DNA from: Aquipseudomonas alcaligenes MRY13-0052
GTDB lineage: Bacteria; Pseudomonadota; Gammaproteobacteria; Pseudomonadales; Pseudomonadaceae
Direction: 5' to 3'
Assembly: GCA_000474255.1 (NCBI GenBank)
Contig: BATO01000055.1
Coordinates: 1-43,771, forward strand
Length of the DNA: 43,771 bases
Under the pieces are notes generated by a model. The model did not search any database and had not been told where the DNA came from. It saw only the letters and a program-made list of their open reading frames with translations. The translations under genes and the position numbers were made by a program. Of the stretch, positions 8,271 to 16,308 are shown piece after piece. How positions within the stretch are numbered: position 1 is the first letter of the stretch; each line of letters begins with the position of its first letter.

Positions 8271-8296
8271 GTGGGAGCGAATTCATTCGTGATGGG
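8271..8296 (+). repeat. REP-like palindrome
   Basis: GTGGGAGCGAATTCATTCG and its following bases form the same hairpin as the copy at 8109, with one change in the right arm. It ends 12 bases from the stop codon of the Lrp-family gene. Confidence 0.65.
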
Positions 8297-8307
8297 CTAC
8301 CCGCCAC

Positions 8308-8781
8308 TCACACCTTGCGCAACGCCTCCACCTTGCCGGTGTGCACCTGCAGTTCCGCCGGGATGCGGCGTTCGAAGGGGGTGGAGAGGATCAGCGAGGT
8401 CTTGCTGGCGCCGTACTGGCTGAGGCGGTCGATCAGGTCCTGCAGCTCCGGCATGGTGGCCACGGCGGCTTTCATCAATACGCAGGCGTCGCCGGTGATG
8501 CGGTGGCAGAGGGAAATCTGCGGGATCTTCTCCAGGGCCTCCAGGGCGCGCTTGGAGTCGTGGTCGGCGAGGCGCAATTCGATCACGCACTCGATGGGCA
8601 GGCCGATCTTCGCCGGGTCCACGGCGGCGTGGTAGCCGGTGATCACCCCGCTGGCCTCCAGCTTGGCCACGCGGTCGGCCACGGCCGGGGGCGAGAGGTT
8701 GACCCGGCGCGCCAGGTCGGCGAACGAGGCGCGTCCGTTCTCCATCAGCGCCGAGAGCAGCAGGCGATCATACTTGTCCAT
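8308..8781 (-). CDS. Lrp/AsnC-family transcriptional regulator
   Basis: A 157-residue protein with an N-terminal winged helix-turn-helix (MDKYDRLLLSALMENGRASFADLARRVNLSPPAVADRV, about residues 1-45) and a C-terminal RAM/AsnC effector domain (from about residue 65, including the VLMKAAVATMPELQDLIDRL segment). Lrp-family proteins bind amino acids through the RAM domain and act as dimers or octamers. GGAGACC precedes the ATG. It is divergent from yedA with 159 bases between the starts, so it is a likely regulator of that exporter and of itself. Confidence 0.92.
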   Translation of the reverse strand: MDKYDRLLLSALMENGRASFADLARRVNLSPPAVADRVAKLEASGVITGYHAAVDPAKIGLPIECVIELRLADHDSKRALEALEKIPQISLCHRITGDACVLMKAAVATMPELQDLIDRLSQYGASKTSLILSTPFERRIPAELQVHTGKVEALRKV

Positions 8782-8940
8782 CGTTGGTCTCCATGCGCTG
8801 TGTTTAGGAAAAAAGGAAAACAGCGTTTATTGGCGTTGATTCGAAAGTTAAGTGGCCATTGAAGCAGGTTTCATCGCTTATTTTCCCCATATGGCCTTGC
8901 ATAGAATAAACACCCTGCCAACCGGATCGTCGAGCCCCCC
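8782..8940. promoter_or_regulatory. Divergent promoter region, Lrp-family gene / yedA
   Basis: A 159-base divergent intergenic region, clearly richer in A/T than its flanks (runs GGAAAAAAGGAAAA near 8812, TTATTTT near 8878, AGAATAAACA near 8902). Lrp-type regulators often bind such A/T-rich sites. No exact operator can be assigned by eye. Confidence 0.4.
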
Positions 8941-9846
8941 ATGCCTGCGCAACGTTTTCCCCTCCTGCTGATCGGCGCCTTCATCGCCCTCTACATCATC
9001 TGGGGGTCCACCTACCTGGCGATCCGCATCGGCGTCGAATCCTGGCCGCCGCTGCTCATGGCCGGCGTGCGTTTCGTCATCGCCGGCAGCCTGATGTTCG
9101 CCTGGCTACGCTGGCGCGGCGCGCCCATGCCCACACTGCGTGAATGGAAAGCCGGCGCGGTGATCGGCGTGCTGCTGCTCAGCTGCGGCAATGGCGGCGT
9201 CACCCTGGCCGAGCACCTGGGCGTGGCCTCCGGCGTCGCCGCCCTGGCGGTGGCCACGGTGCCGCTGTTCGCCCTGGTGTTCGGGCTTATCTGGGGCCAA
9301 CGCACCACGCGCCTGGAATGGGCCGGCATCGTCCTCGGGCTGATCGGCATCGCCCTGCTCAACCTCGGCTCCAACCTCCAGGCCAGCCCCCTGGGCGCCG
9401 CGCTGATCATCTTCGCCGCCGCCAGCTGGTCCTTCGGCTCCATGTGGAGCAAGCACCTGCCGCTGCCCGCCGGCCCCATGGCCAGCGCGGTGGAAATGCT
9501 CGCCGGCGGCGCCGCGCTGCTGCTGGGCAGTGCACTGAGTGGCGAGCGCATGGAAACCCTGCCCACCCCTGCCGGCTGGGCGGCCCTGGCCTACCTGGTG
9601 GTGTTTGGCTCGATCATCGCCTTCAGCTCCTACCTCTACCTGCTGAAGAACGTGCGCCCGGCGGCGGCCACCAGCTACGCCTACGTCAACCCGGCGGTGG
9701 CGGTGCTGCTCGGCGTGCTCTTCGCCGGCGAACACATCGGCGGCGAGGAAGGCCTGGCGATGCTGGTGATCATCAGCGCCGTGGTGCTGATCGGCCTGCC
9801 GCAGTGGCGCAAGACCAAGGAGCCGGTGCTGCAGCAGACGAGCTGA
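8941..9846 (+). CDS. yedA: EamA-family drug/metabolite exporter YedA
   Basis: A 301-residue protein with ten predicted membrane helices in two EamA repeats (about residues 10-140 and 150-290). The opening IGAFIALYIIWGSTYLAIRIGVESWPP closely fits YedA, and the second repeat contains YLYLLKNVRPAAATSYAYVNP, a conserved EamA segment. DMT-superfamily members of this kind export amino acids or other metabolites. The divergent Lrp-family regulator suggests an amino-acid-responsive exporter, which is inference from context. The Shine-Dalgarno sequence is weak. Downstream, GGCCG/CGGCC at 9852-9866 could be a weak terminator hairpin but has no T run. Confidence 0.9.
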   Translation: MPAQRFPLLLIGAFIALYIIWGSTYLAIRIGVESWPPLLMAGVRFVIAGSLMFAWLRWRGAPMPTLREWKAGAVIGVLLLSCGNGGVTLAEHLGVASGVAALAVATVPLFALVFGLIWGQRTTRLEWAGIVLGLIGIALLNLGSNLQASPLGAALIIFAAASWSFGSMWSKHLPLPAGPMASAVEMLAGGAALLLGSALSGERMETLPTPAGWAALAYLVVFGSIIAFSSYLYLLKNVRPAAATSYAYVNPAVAVLLGVLFAGEHIGGEEGLAMLVIISAVVLIGLPQWRKTKEPVLQQTS

Positions 9847-9934
9847 CGGGAGGCCGGAATCCGGCCAAGGAACGCAGGTAGTTTTCCAATGGCCTGATAG
9901 AATTGCGCCTTTCCGTTCCCTGGCTGTTACCTCC

Positions 9935-11251
9935 ATGACCTTCGCTTCCCTTGGCCTGATCGACCCCCTGCTGCGCGCGCTCGACACGCTCGGCTACCAG
10001 ACCCCATCGCCGGTGCAGGCCGAGGCGATCCCCGCCGTACTCAAGGGCCGCGACCTGATGGCCGCCGCGCAGACCGGCACCGGCAAGACCGCCGGTTTCG
10101 CCCTGCCGCTGCTGCAGCGCCTGACCCTGGAAGGCCCGCAGGTGGCCGCCAACTCGGTGCGCGCCCTGGTGCTGGTGCCCACCCGCGAGCTGGCCGAGCA
10201 GGTTCACGAGAGCTTCCGCGTCTACGGGCAGAACCTGCCGCTGCGCACCTATGCGGTGTACGGCGGGGTCAGCATCAACCCGCAGATGATGAAGCTGCGC
10301 AAGGGCATCGACGTGCTGGTGGCCACCCCCGGCCGCCTGCTCGACCTGTACCGGCAGAACGCGGTCAAGTTCAACCAGGTGCAGACGCTGGTGTTGGACG
10401 AAGCCGACCGCATGCTCGACCTCGGCTTCTCCCGCGAGCTGGACGATGTCTTCTCCGCGCTGCCGCGCCGCCGCCAGACCCTGCTGTTCTCCGCCACCTT
10501 CTCCGACGCCATCCGCCAGATGGCCCGCGAGCTGCTGCGCGACCCGCTGTCCATCGAGGTCAGCCCGCGCAACGCCGCCGCCCGCAGCGTCAAGCAGTGG
10601 GTGACCACCGTGGACAAGAAGCGCAAGTCCGAGCTGTTCCTGCACCTGCTGCAGGAGCGCCGCTGGGGCCAGGTGCTGGTCTTCGTCAAAACCCGCAAAG
10701 GCGTCGATGAACTGGTGGACGAGCTGCAACGCACCGGCGTGTCCGCCGACGCCATCCACGGCGACAAGCCGCAGCCCTCGCGCCTGCGTGCCCTGGAGCG
10801 CTTCAAGGCCGGCGAGGTGCAGATCCTCGTCGCCACCGATGTCGCCGCCCGTGGCCTGGACATCGACGACCTGCCCCTGGTGGTCAACTTCGACCTGCCC
10901 ATCGTCGCCGAGGACTACGTGCACCGCATCGGCCGCACGGGCCGTGCCGGCGCCACGGGCGAGGCCATCTCCCTGGTCTGCGCTGACGAGGTCCAGCTGC
11001 TCTCGGCCATCGAAGTGCTGATCAAGCAGACCCTGCAGCGCCGCGACGAGCCCGGCTTCGTCCCCGATCACCGAGTACCGCAGACCGACGCCACCGGCGC
11101 CATCCTGAAAAAGCCCAAGAAGCCGAAGAAACCCAAGGAGTCCCAGGGCAAGCCGGGCAGCGCACGCCTGGGCAACTGGATCGACAGCGAGGCGCCGAAG
11201 GCCAAGGCCGTGCGCAAGGGCCCGGGGTTCGGCAAGGCGAAAAAGGGCTGA
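9935..11251 (+). CDS. rhlE: DEAD-box RNA helicase, RhlE-like
   Basis: A 438-residue protein with every DEAD-box motif in order: Q motif (FASLGLIDPLLRAL...PSPVQ), motif I AAQTGTGKT, Ia PTRELAEQ, Ib TPGR, II DEAD (VLDEADRMLDLGF), III SAT, V ATDVAARGLDID and VI HRIGRTGRAG. The tail after about residue 385 is Lys/Pro-rich (KKPKKPKKPKES, ending GFGKAKKG), a basic RNA-binding extension common in RhlE-like helicases. It unwinds short RNA duplexes using ATP and usually takes part in ribosome assembly or RNA decay. Pseudomonas has several RhlE paralogues, so the gene symbol is a family label. It is monocistronic as far as can be seen. Confidence 0.88.
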   Translation: MTFASLGLIDPLLRALDTLGYQTPSPVQAEAIPAVLKGRDLMAAAQTGTGKTAGFALPLLQRLTLEGPQVAANSVRALVLVPTRELAEQVHESFRVYGQNLPLRTYAVYGGVSINPQMMKLRKGIDVLVATPGRLLDLYRQNAVKFNQVQTLVLDEADRMLDLGFSRELDDVFSALPRRRQTLLFSATFSDAIRQMARELLRDPLSIEVSPRNAAARSVKQWVTTVDKKRKSELFLHLLQERRWGQVLVFVKTRKGVDELVDELQRTGVSADAIHGDKPQPSRLRALERFKAGEVQILVATDVAARGLDIDDLPLVVNFDLPIVAEDYVHRIGRTGRAGATGEAISLVCADEVQLLSAIEVLIKQTLQRRDEPGFVPDHRVPQTDATGAILKKPKKPKKPKESQGKPGSARLGNWIDSEAPKAKAVRKGPGFGKAKKG

Positions 11252-11456
11252 CTGCTACCGCCCGGTGTAGCGTCGGGTGACGCAACGCGGGGCGCGGCGA
11301 ACCATCGAGGTGCACTGCACAGGCCGCTGAGCGAGGCGGTGCGCAGCCTGGCGCGGGATTGGCAAGAGTTCGGGATATTGGCGCAAATCGTGCATTTCTG
11401 TGCGAAATGATGAACGCCTAGTGTGTTCGAAGCGCCGTCCCACGTCAGACGATTCC

Positions 11457-12290
11457 ATGATGCGCCCCAAGGAACTCAAGCACTGGACCACCGGTGTCGC
11501 CCACCTGCTGTCACAGCCCGCCGGCCGTGCGCGCCTGCTCGGCCTCGCCCAGTGGCTGCAGCAGATCTGCCACGTCGACCACTTCGTGCTCTTCGTCTAC
11601 GAAGGCAACCACCGGCCGCTGGCGCTGTTCGATACCTTCCCGGCGGACAAGCGCCACGTCTACGTCGAGGATTACCAGGTCGGCCCCTACCTGCTCGATC
11701 CCTTCTACCTCGCCTGCACCCGCAACCAGGCCCCCGGCCTGTGGCGCCTGCGTCAGTTCGCTCCGGACCACTTCTACCTGGGCGAGTACTACGTCACCTA
11801 CTACCAGCAGACCGGCCTCACCGAGGAGATCGCCTTCTTCATCGACCTGGCCGACGGCGCCAAGGCGGTGCTCTCGCTGATGCGCAGCGCCTGCAGCCCG
11901 GCCTACAGCCGCGACGAGATGCAACTGCTCGACTGCGCCCAGGCGGTGGTCGAGCAGGTGGTGGGGGAGGCCTGGGAACAGCGCCGCGCCCACCAGCCAC
12001 GCCCGGCCCAGGACCTGGACTACAAGATCCGCGAAACCTTCGAGCAGTTCGGCGCCCACCTGCTCACCGCCCGCGAACAGGAAGTGGTGCAGATGCTCCT
12101 GCGCGGACACTCCAGCGCCTCGGTGGCGGAGCACCTGGCCATCAGCCCCGGCACGGTGAAGATCCACCGCAAGAACATCTACGCCAAGCTCGGTATCGGC
12201 AGCCAATCGGAGTTGCTCGGGCTTTTGGTGCGCGACCTCGCCGGCCAGCGCGAGGCGGTCAGCGAAGCAGTATTGCGTGCGGCGATCTGA
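11457..12290 (+). CDS. LuxR-family helix-turn-helix transcriptional regulator
   Basis: A protein of about 277 residues starting at the double ATG 11457/11460; a further in-frame ATG at 11400 has no family support. The C terminus is a GerE/LuxR DNA-binding domain: LLTAREQEVVQMLLRGHSS, VAEHLAISPGTVKIHRKNIYAKLGI. The N-terminal 190 residues form a sensor-like domain rich in aromatic residues (DHFVLFVYEG, YYVTYYQQTGL) that is not the acyl-homoserine-lactone type I recognise. No receiver domain is present. It precedes, on the same strand, a polyamine-type ABC transporter and aldehyde dehydrogenase operon, and is likely their regulator; a palindrome in front of that operon is a candidate site. Confidence 0.88.
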   Translation: MMRPKELKHWTTGVAHLLSQPAGRARLLGLAQWLQQICHVDHFVLFVYEGNHRPLALFDTFPADKRHVYVEDYQVGPYLLDPFYLACTRNQAPGLWRLRQFAPDHFYLGEYYVTYYQQTGLTEEIAFFIDLADGAKAVLSLMRSACSPAYSRDEMQLLDCAQAVVEQVVGEAWEQRRAHQPRPAQDLDYKIRETFEQFGAHLLTAREQEVVQMLLRGHSSASVAEHLAISPGTVKIHRKNIYAKLGIGSQSELLGLLVRDLAGQREAVSEAVLRAAI

Positions 12291-12462
12291 GGCATTTCGC
12301 TTATCGCCAAGTGGAATTTAGCGGCGCTGATCAATAACCATCCATCATGCTGGAAGCCGCGCGGCGCTTGGCCCCGGGCCGCCTGTCCACGAGTTATCCA
12401 CAATCCGTTCCACAGATAATGTGAGCAGAAAACCACACCCCCTGCGGCATTTCGGCCTGTGC

Positions 12463-12495
12463 GGCAAGCCTTTTTATGCAGAAAAAAAGCTTGCC
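12463..12495. terminator. Inverted repeat, possible terminator
   Basis: GGCAAGC (12463-12469) pairs with GCTTGCC (12489-12495), and the stem extends through T5/A5 to a loop of about six bases. It is symmetric, so it could end transcripts from either side; the T run lies inside the stem and not after it, which makes a classical Rho-independent terminator uncertain. It lies about 170 bases after the LuxR-family gene. Confidence 0.4.
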
Positions 12496-12867
12496 TTCGC
12501 GGGGCCCGGGTGGCAGGCGCTTTTCGTCGCCGCTGCGACCTGAAATCGCAGTTTTGCACCGCTGTTCATTTTTTGTACATATTCGCAAGGTGCCCGTATC
12601 CAGTGGGCTGCAGAAGGTTATAGACGAGTTATCCACAGCTTCATCCACCGTTTCTGTGGGCACTCGTACCCTTGCCCGGCAGGGTTCGATCTGCTAGCCA
12701 CCGACGCACTCCGGGGTAGAGCGATTGATCGTTTTTTGAGCAGTTGGCGGTGGCCCCTGTCGGGAGTGGTGCGCACGCGCCCATCCACCCTCTGTCCACA
12801 AAGTTATCCACAGCTTCTGTGCATAGCTGCGGTAACTGACAGGGCGCTGGTTGTGGCCGGCCAGCCC

Positions 12868-12883
12868 TATCCCCGGAGGGATA
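12868..12883. promoter_or_regulatory. Candidate operator TATCCC-N4-GGGATA
   Basis: A perfect 6-bp inverted repeat with a 4-bp spacer, about 70 bases before the GTG start of the ABC ATPase and directly followed by TATATAC, which could be a -10 element. The position suits a site for the upstream LuxR-family regulator. Seen in sequence; the function is inferred. Confidence 0.45.
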
Positions 12884-12951
12884 TATACAGCCCGAAACGG
12901 CGGTTGCTAGCGTGGCTCCACAAGCAGGAACACCTGGAAAAGGGGCTGGTC

Positions 12952-14070
12952 GTGAGCGATGCAGAGGCTGTCTTCGATATCGAATTCCGCAACGTGGAAA
13001 AGAGCTACGGCTCGGTGCGCGCGGTCAGCGGGCTGAACTTCAAGGTCCGTCGCGGCGCCTTCCACTCCTTCCTCGGCAGCTCGGGCTGCGGCAAGACCAC
13101 CACCCTGCGCATGATCGCCGGCTTCGAGCAGCCCAGCGCCGGTGAGGTCTGGCTCGGCGGCCGTCCGGTGGCAGGCATCCCGGCGCACCAGCGGCCGGTG
13201 AACATGGTGTTCCAGAGCTACGCGCTGTTCCCCCACCTCACGGTGGCGGAGAACATCGCCTACGGCCTGCGCTACCTCAACCCGCGGCCGGATCGCGACG
13301 AACAGCGCCGCCGCGCCGACGAAGCCCTGGAGATGGTGCGCCTCATGGGCTTCGGCCAGCGCAAGCCCCACGAACTCTCCGGCGGCCAGCAGCAGCGCGT
13401 GGCCCTGGCCCGCGCCCTGGTCAACAAGCCCACGGTGCTGCTGCTGGACGAACCCCTGGCGGCGCTGGACCGCAAGCTGCGCAAGGAGATGCAATCCGAG
13501 CTGCTGCGCCTGCAGCGCGAGGTCGGCATCACCTTCGTGCTGGTCACCCATGACCAGGAAGAAGCGCTGTCCATGAGCGACAGCATCAGCGTCATGCAGG
13601 ACGGCGGCATCATCCAGACCGCCACCCCCGAGCAGCTCTACGAAACCCCCGCCAGCCGCTACGTGGCGGACTTCATCGGCGAATCCAACCTGTTCACCGG
13701 GACCGTGCGCCAGGTGGACGGCGACCGCGTGCTGCTGGACATGCCCCAGGGCCTGCAACTGGCCAGCCCGGCCACCCCCACCGGCCCGCGCCTGGCCGCC
13801 AGCGACCCCGGCTGCATCGCCGTGCGCCCGGAGCAGATCGCCATCGGCAACGCCGCCGACGCCCTGGCCCGGGAGATCAGCCTGGCCGGCGAAGTGGTGG
13901 ACCGCATCTACCTGGGCAACCTCACCGAATACCGCGTGCGCACCGAGCCCTTCGGCATCGTCTGCGTGCGTGTGCCGGGCCACACCGGGCGCGACAAGGC
14001 GGCCTTCGAGCATGGCGCGCCGGTGCGCATCGGCTGGGACCAGGCCGCCGGCCTGGCCATGGCGCTCTAG
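12952..14070 (+). CDS. Polyamine-type ABC transporter ATP-binding protein
   Basis: A 372-residue protein, GTG start at 12952 behind AAAAGGGG; the open frame continuing upstream to 12736 lacks family sequence. ATPase motifs are Walker A GSSGCGKTT, Q-loop VFQSYALFPHLT, signature LSGGQQQR, Walker B LLLDEPLAALD and switch VTHDQEEAL. The last 110 residues form a TOBE-type domain (FIGESNLFTGTV, AVRPEQIAI, VVDRIYLGNLTEYRV), as in PotA/PotG-like importers. It energises import by the two downstream permeases. First gene of a five-gene run ending in an aldehyde dehydrogenase. Confidence 0.92.
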   Translation: MSDAEAVFDIEFRNVEKSYGSVRAVSGLNFKVRRGAFHSFLGSSGCGKTTTLRMIAGFEQPSAGEVWLGGRPVAGIPAHQRPVNMVFQSYALFPHLTVAENIAYGLRYLNPRPDRDEQRRRADEALEMVRLMGFGQRKPHELSGGQQQRVALARALVNKPTVLLLDEPLAALDRKLRKEMQSELLRLQREVGITFVLVTHDQEEALSMSDSISVMQDGGIIQTATPEQLYETPASRYVADFIGESNLFTGTVRQVDGDRVLLDMPQGLQLASPATPTGPRLAASDPGCIAVRPEQIAIGNAADALAREISLAGEVVDRIYLGNLTEYRVRTEPFGIVCVRVPGHTGRDKAAFEHGAPVRIGWDQAAGLAMAL

Positions 14071-14150
14071 GTTTCAACCCCCCCTGCAGGGCATCGCGGG
14101 GGCTTCTGCAGTGAATAAAAACCACAGACGAACTGGCGGGGTAGCAGGCA

Positions 14151-15290
14151 ATGGACCGTAAAGACTTCATCAAACAGATGCGCAGCTGGCAGAACGGCTC
14201 CATCACCCGACGCGAATTCCTCGGCCGCACCGGCCTCGGCCTGGCCGCCGCGGTGGTCGCCACAAACATGCCCGGGCTGCTCACCAGCAAGGCCTATGGC
14301 GCCGACAAGGCCATCGGCGACCGCGTGGTGCTGGCCACCTGGCCGAACTACCACAATGCCGAGAACTTCGCCGCCTTCGCCGAGAAGACCGGCGCCCACG
14401 TGCAGATGAACGTCTTCGGCTCCAACGAGGAGATGCTCGCCAAGCTCCAGGCCGGCGGCAGCGGCTGGGACCTCTTCGTGCCCACCAACTACACCATCAG
14501 CACCTACGTCGAGCTGGGCCTGATCGAGCCGCTGGACCTGGCGCGCCTGCCCAACTTCGATGCCGCCAGCTACGAGAAGCGCTTCATGGAGCAGGGCATC
14601 GTCGACGGCAAGCTCTACGCCGTGCCGAAGAACTGGGGCACCACCGGCTTCGTCTACGACAGCGACAAGATCAAGTCCAAGCCCAGCAGCTGGAAGGAGT
14701 TCTGGGAGCTGGCCAAGGGCGACGCCTCCGGCCGGGTGATGGTCCACGACTACCAGCTCACCGCCATCGGCAATGCGCTGAAATCCTTCGGCTACAGCTT
14801 CAACTCGCTGGACCCGAAAGAGCTGGCCGACGCCGAGAAACTGCTGCTGGAGGTCAAGCCGCACCTGTTCGCCATCAACTCCGACTACCAGCCCTCGATG
14901 CGCAACGGCGATGCCTGGATGTCCATGTGCTGGACCGGCGACGGCTCGCAGCTGCACCGCGACCTGCCGAACATGCAGTTCACCCTGGGCAAGGAAGGCG
15001 GCGAGCTGTGGAGCGATTTCTTCGCCATCCCCAAGGGTGCCGAGCGCCCGGATGCCGCCTACGCGCTGATCAACTTCCTCCTCGACCCGCAGGTGAACAA
15101 GCTGGAAGTGGAGGCCCACGGCTACCCCAGCGGCGACAAGCGCGTGGATGCGCTGTTGCCCAAGGCGATGCTCGACGACCCGATCATGTACCCGGCCGCC
15201 GAGCTGCTCAGCGCCCTGGAATTCGGCGCCGCCGCCACCCTCACCAGCCCGGAGCGCGCCGAACTGATGGCGCGTTTCAAGGCTGCCTGA
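14151..15290 (+). CDS. Tat-exported polyamine-type extracellular solute-binding protein
   Basis: A 379-residue protein with a twin-arginine signal: TRREFLGRTGLGLAAAVVA around residues 18-37, so it probably leaves the cytoplasm folded. PotD/PotF-like proteins usually use Sec signals, so the Tat motif is notable, although it occurs in some Pseudomonas homologues. The mature part carries the family 1 spermidine/putrescine-binding pattern: LATWPNYHNAENFAAFAEKTG, GSGWDLFVPTNYTI, VPKNWGTTGFVYDSDKI and SMCWTGDGSQL. The ligand is likely a polyamine or a related amine. A REP-like hairpin separates it from the first permease gene. Confidence 0.9.
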   Translation: MDRKDFIKQMRSWQNGSITRREFLGRTGLGLAAAVVATNMPGLLTSKAYGADKAIGDRVVLATWPNYHNAENFAAFAEKTGAHVQMNVFGSNEEMLAKLQAGGSGWDLFVPTNYTISTYVELGLIEPLDLARLPNFDAASYEKRFMEQGIVDGKLYAVPKNWGTTGFVYDSDKIKSKPSSWKEFWELAKGDASGRVMVHDYQLTAIGNALKSFGYSFNSLDPKELADAEKLLLEVKPHLFAINSDYQPSMRNGDAWMSMCWTGDGSQLHRDLPNMQFTLGKEGGELWSDFFAIPKGAERPDAAYALINFLLDPQVNKLEVEAHGYPSGDKRVDALLPKAMLDDPIMYPAAELLSALEFGAAATLTSPERAELMARFKAA

Positions 15291-15304
15291 TCGTCGCTGC
15301 CGTC

Positions 15305-15365
15305 GCAGGGGCGAGCTCCACCCGTGAATCGCGACGCCGCATTCGCGAGCAGAGCTCGCTCCCAG
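15305..15365 (-). repeat. REP-like hairpin inside the ABC operon
   Basis: A GGGGCGAGCTC...GAGCTCGCTCCC inverted repeat sits between the binding-protein stop codon and the permease start. Its right half matches, inverted, the repeat at 39723-39749 (GGAGCGAGCTCTGCTCGCGAA). It may stabilise the upstream transcript end, giving more binding protein than permease; this is inference. Confidence 0.65.
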
Positions 15366-15395
15366 GTCGCCTCCATGAATCGTAGGGACTCTTCC

Positions 15396-16307
15396 ATGAA
15401 CGTCGCTCTCAGCGCTCCCGCAGCGGTCGATGCGGGCCAGGCCGCGCCGGTCGAAAGCCGCAGCCTCGGCCGCCGCGTCACGCTGCTCCTGCTGCTGCCT
15501 TCCACCCTGTGGTTCCTGCTGATGCTGCTGATGCCGCTGGTGATCATCCTGGTCTTCAGCCTCGGCGAGCGCAGCCCGGTGGGGGGCTATGCCGCCGCGC
15601 TGACCCTGGACAACTACCTCAATCTCGGCTCGCGGGCCAAGGCCTTCGCCAACACCCTGTTCCTCGCCCCGCTGGGCACCCTGGTGTGCCTGCTGGCGGC
15701 CTACCCGCTGGCCTACTTCCTCGCGGTGAAAGTGCAGCGCAACCGCTCGCTGCTGCTGACCCTGGTGATCGTGCCGTTCTGGACCAGCTTCCTGATCCGC
15801 ACCTACGCCTGGATCTTCATCCTCGGCGGCAAGGGCATCCCCGCGCTGCTGGCCAGCGTCGGCCTGGAGGACGTGCGCCTGATCAACACCCCCACGGCGG
15901 TGCTGATCGGCATCGTCTACGGCTACCTGCCGCTGATGGTGTTCCCCATCTACGTCAGCCTGGAGAAGCTCGACAAGCGCCTGCTGGAAGCCTCTTCCGA
16001 CCTCGGCGCCAGCGCCTTCGAAACCTTCCGCCGGGTCACCCTGCCGCTCTCCGCGCCGGGGGTGATCACCGGCGCCATGCTGGTGTTCATCCTGCTCATG
16101 GGCGAGTTCCTCATCCCCGCCATCCTCGGCGGCGGCAAGGTGTTCTTCGTCGGCAACGCCCTGGTCGACCTGTTCCTGCAATCGCGCAACTGGCCCTTCG
16201 GCAGCGCGGTGGCCATGACCCTGGTGGCGATGATGCTGGTGATCATCTTCCTCTACCTCAAGCTCGTGGCGCGCTACGGCAAGCGCTCCACCGACGGGAT
16301 GCTCTGA
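15396..16307 (+). CDS. ABC transporter permease (PotB/PotH-like)
   Basis: A 303-residue inner membrane permease with six helices, starting at ATG 15396 (MNVALSAPAAV); earlier in-frame ATGs at 15324 and 15375 fall in or just after the REP hairpin and are not used. The EAA loop that contacts the ATPase is present as LEASSDLGASAFETFRRVTLPLSAPGV. The N-terminal helix LLLLLPSTLWFLLMLLMPLVIIL and the WTSFLIRTYAW segment are characteristic of PotB/PotH-type subunits. It pairs with the next gene, which starts one base after its stop codon. Confidence 0.92.
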   Translation: MNVALSAPAAVDAGQAAPVESRSLGRRVTLLLLLPSTLWFLLMLLMPLVIILVFSLGERSPVGGYAAALTLDNYLNLGSRAKAFANTLFLAPLGTLVCLLAAYPLAYFLAVKVQRNRSLLLTLVIVPFWTSFLIRTYAWIFILGGKGIPALLASVGLEDVRLINTPTAVLIGIVYGYLPLMVFPIYVSLEKLDKRLLEASSDLGASAFETFRRVTLPLSAPGVITGAMLVFILLMGEFLIPAILGGGKVFFVGNALVDLFLQSRNWPFGSAVAMTLVAMMLVIIFLYLKLVARYGKRSTDGML

Positions 16308-16308
16308 C

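Larger units (their letters stand above)
7537..8307. other. Gene-free repeat-rich interval
   Basis: About 770 bases without a convincing gene. It holds a hairpin GTGGATG/CATCCAC (7566-7590), a MITE-like block with 15-bp inverted ends (7631-8112), a CCTTTTG/CAAAAGG inverted repeat within that block, a CGTAGGATGG-type palindrome near 7991, and several REP-like hairpins between 8109 and 8296. Short open frames here are composed of repeat sequence and lack family features. The stretch from about 7700 to 7930 resembles a long intergenic repeat I recall from several Pseudomonas genomes; that is recollection, not a search. Confidence 0.6.
12291..12951. promoter_or_regulatory. 661-bp regulatory gap with DnaA-box cluster
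   Basis: No convincing gene. Three exact copies of the DnaA-box consensus TTATCCACA lie at 12394-12402, 12629-12637 and 12804-12812. Two of them sit inside an identical 16-mer AGTTATCCACAGCTTC (12627-12642 and 12802-12817). A related TGTCCAC sits about one helical turn before the first and third. A long inverted repeat, GGCAAGC...GCTTGCC with T5/A7 inner arms, spans 12463-12495. A palindrome TATCCC-N4-GGGATA lies at 12868-12883 just before the ABC operon. Confidence 0.6.

Noticed and set aside
8109-8296. A CRISPR array
   Set aside because: The repeated units are palindromic REP sequences in mixed orientations with irregular spacing and no cas genes.
12394-12663. Minus-strand frame of 89 codons in the DnaA-box gap
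   Set aside because: It spans the A/T hairpin and DnaA boxes, has no family features and unusual composition for the genome.
12384-12817. A chromosomal or plasmid replication origin
   Set aside because: DnaA boxes alone are not enough: no dnaA, dnaN, rpmH, parAB or rep gene is near and no clear A/T-rich unwinding repeats with the usual spacing are seen.
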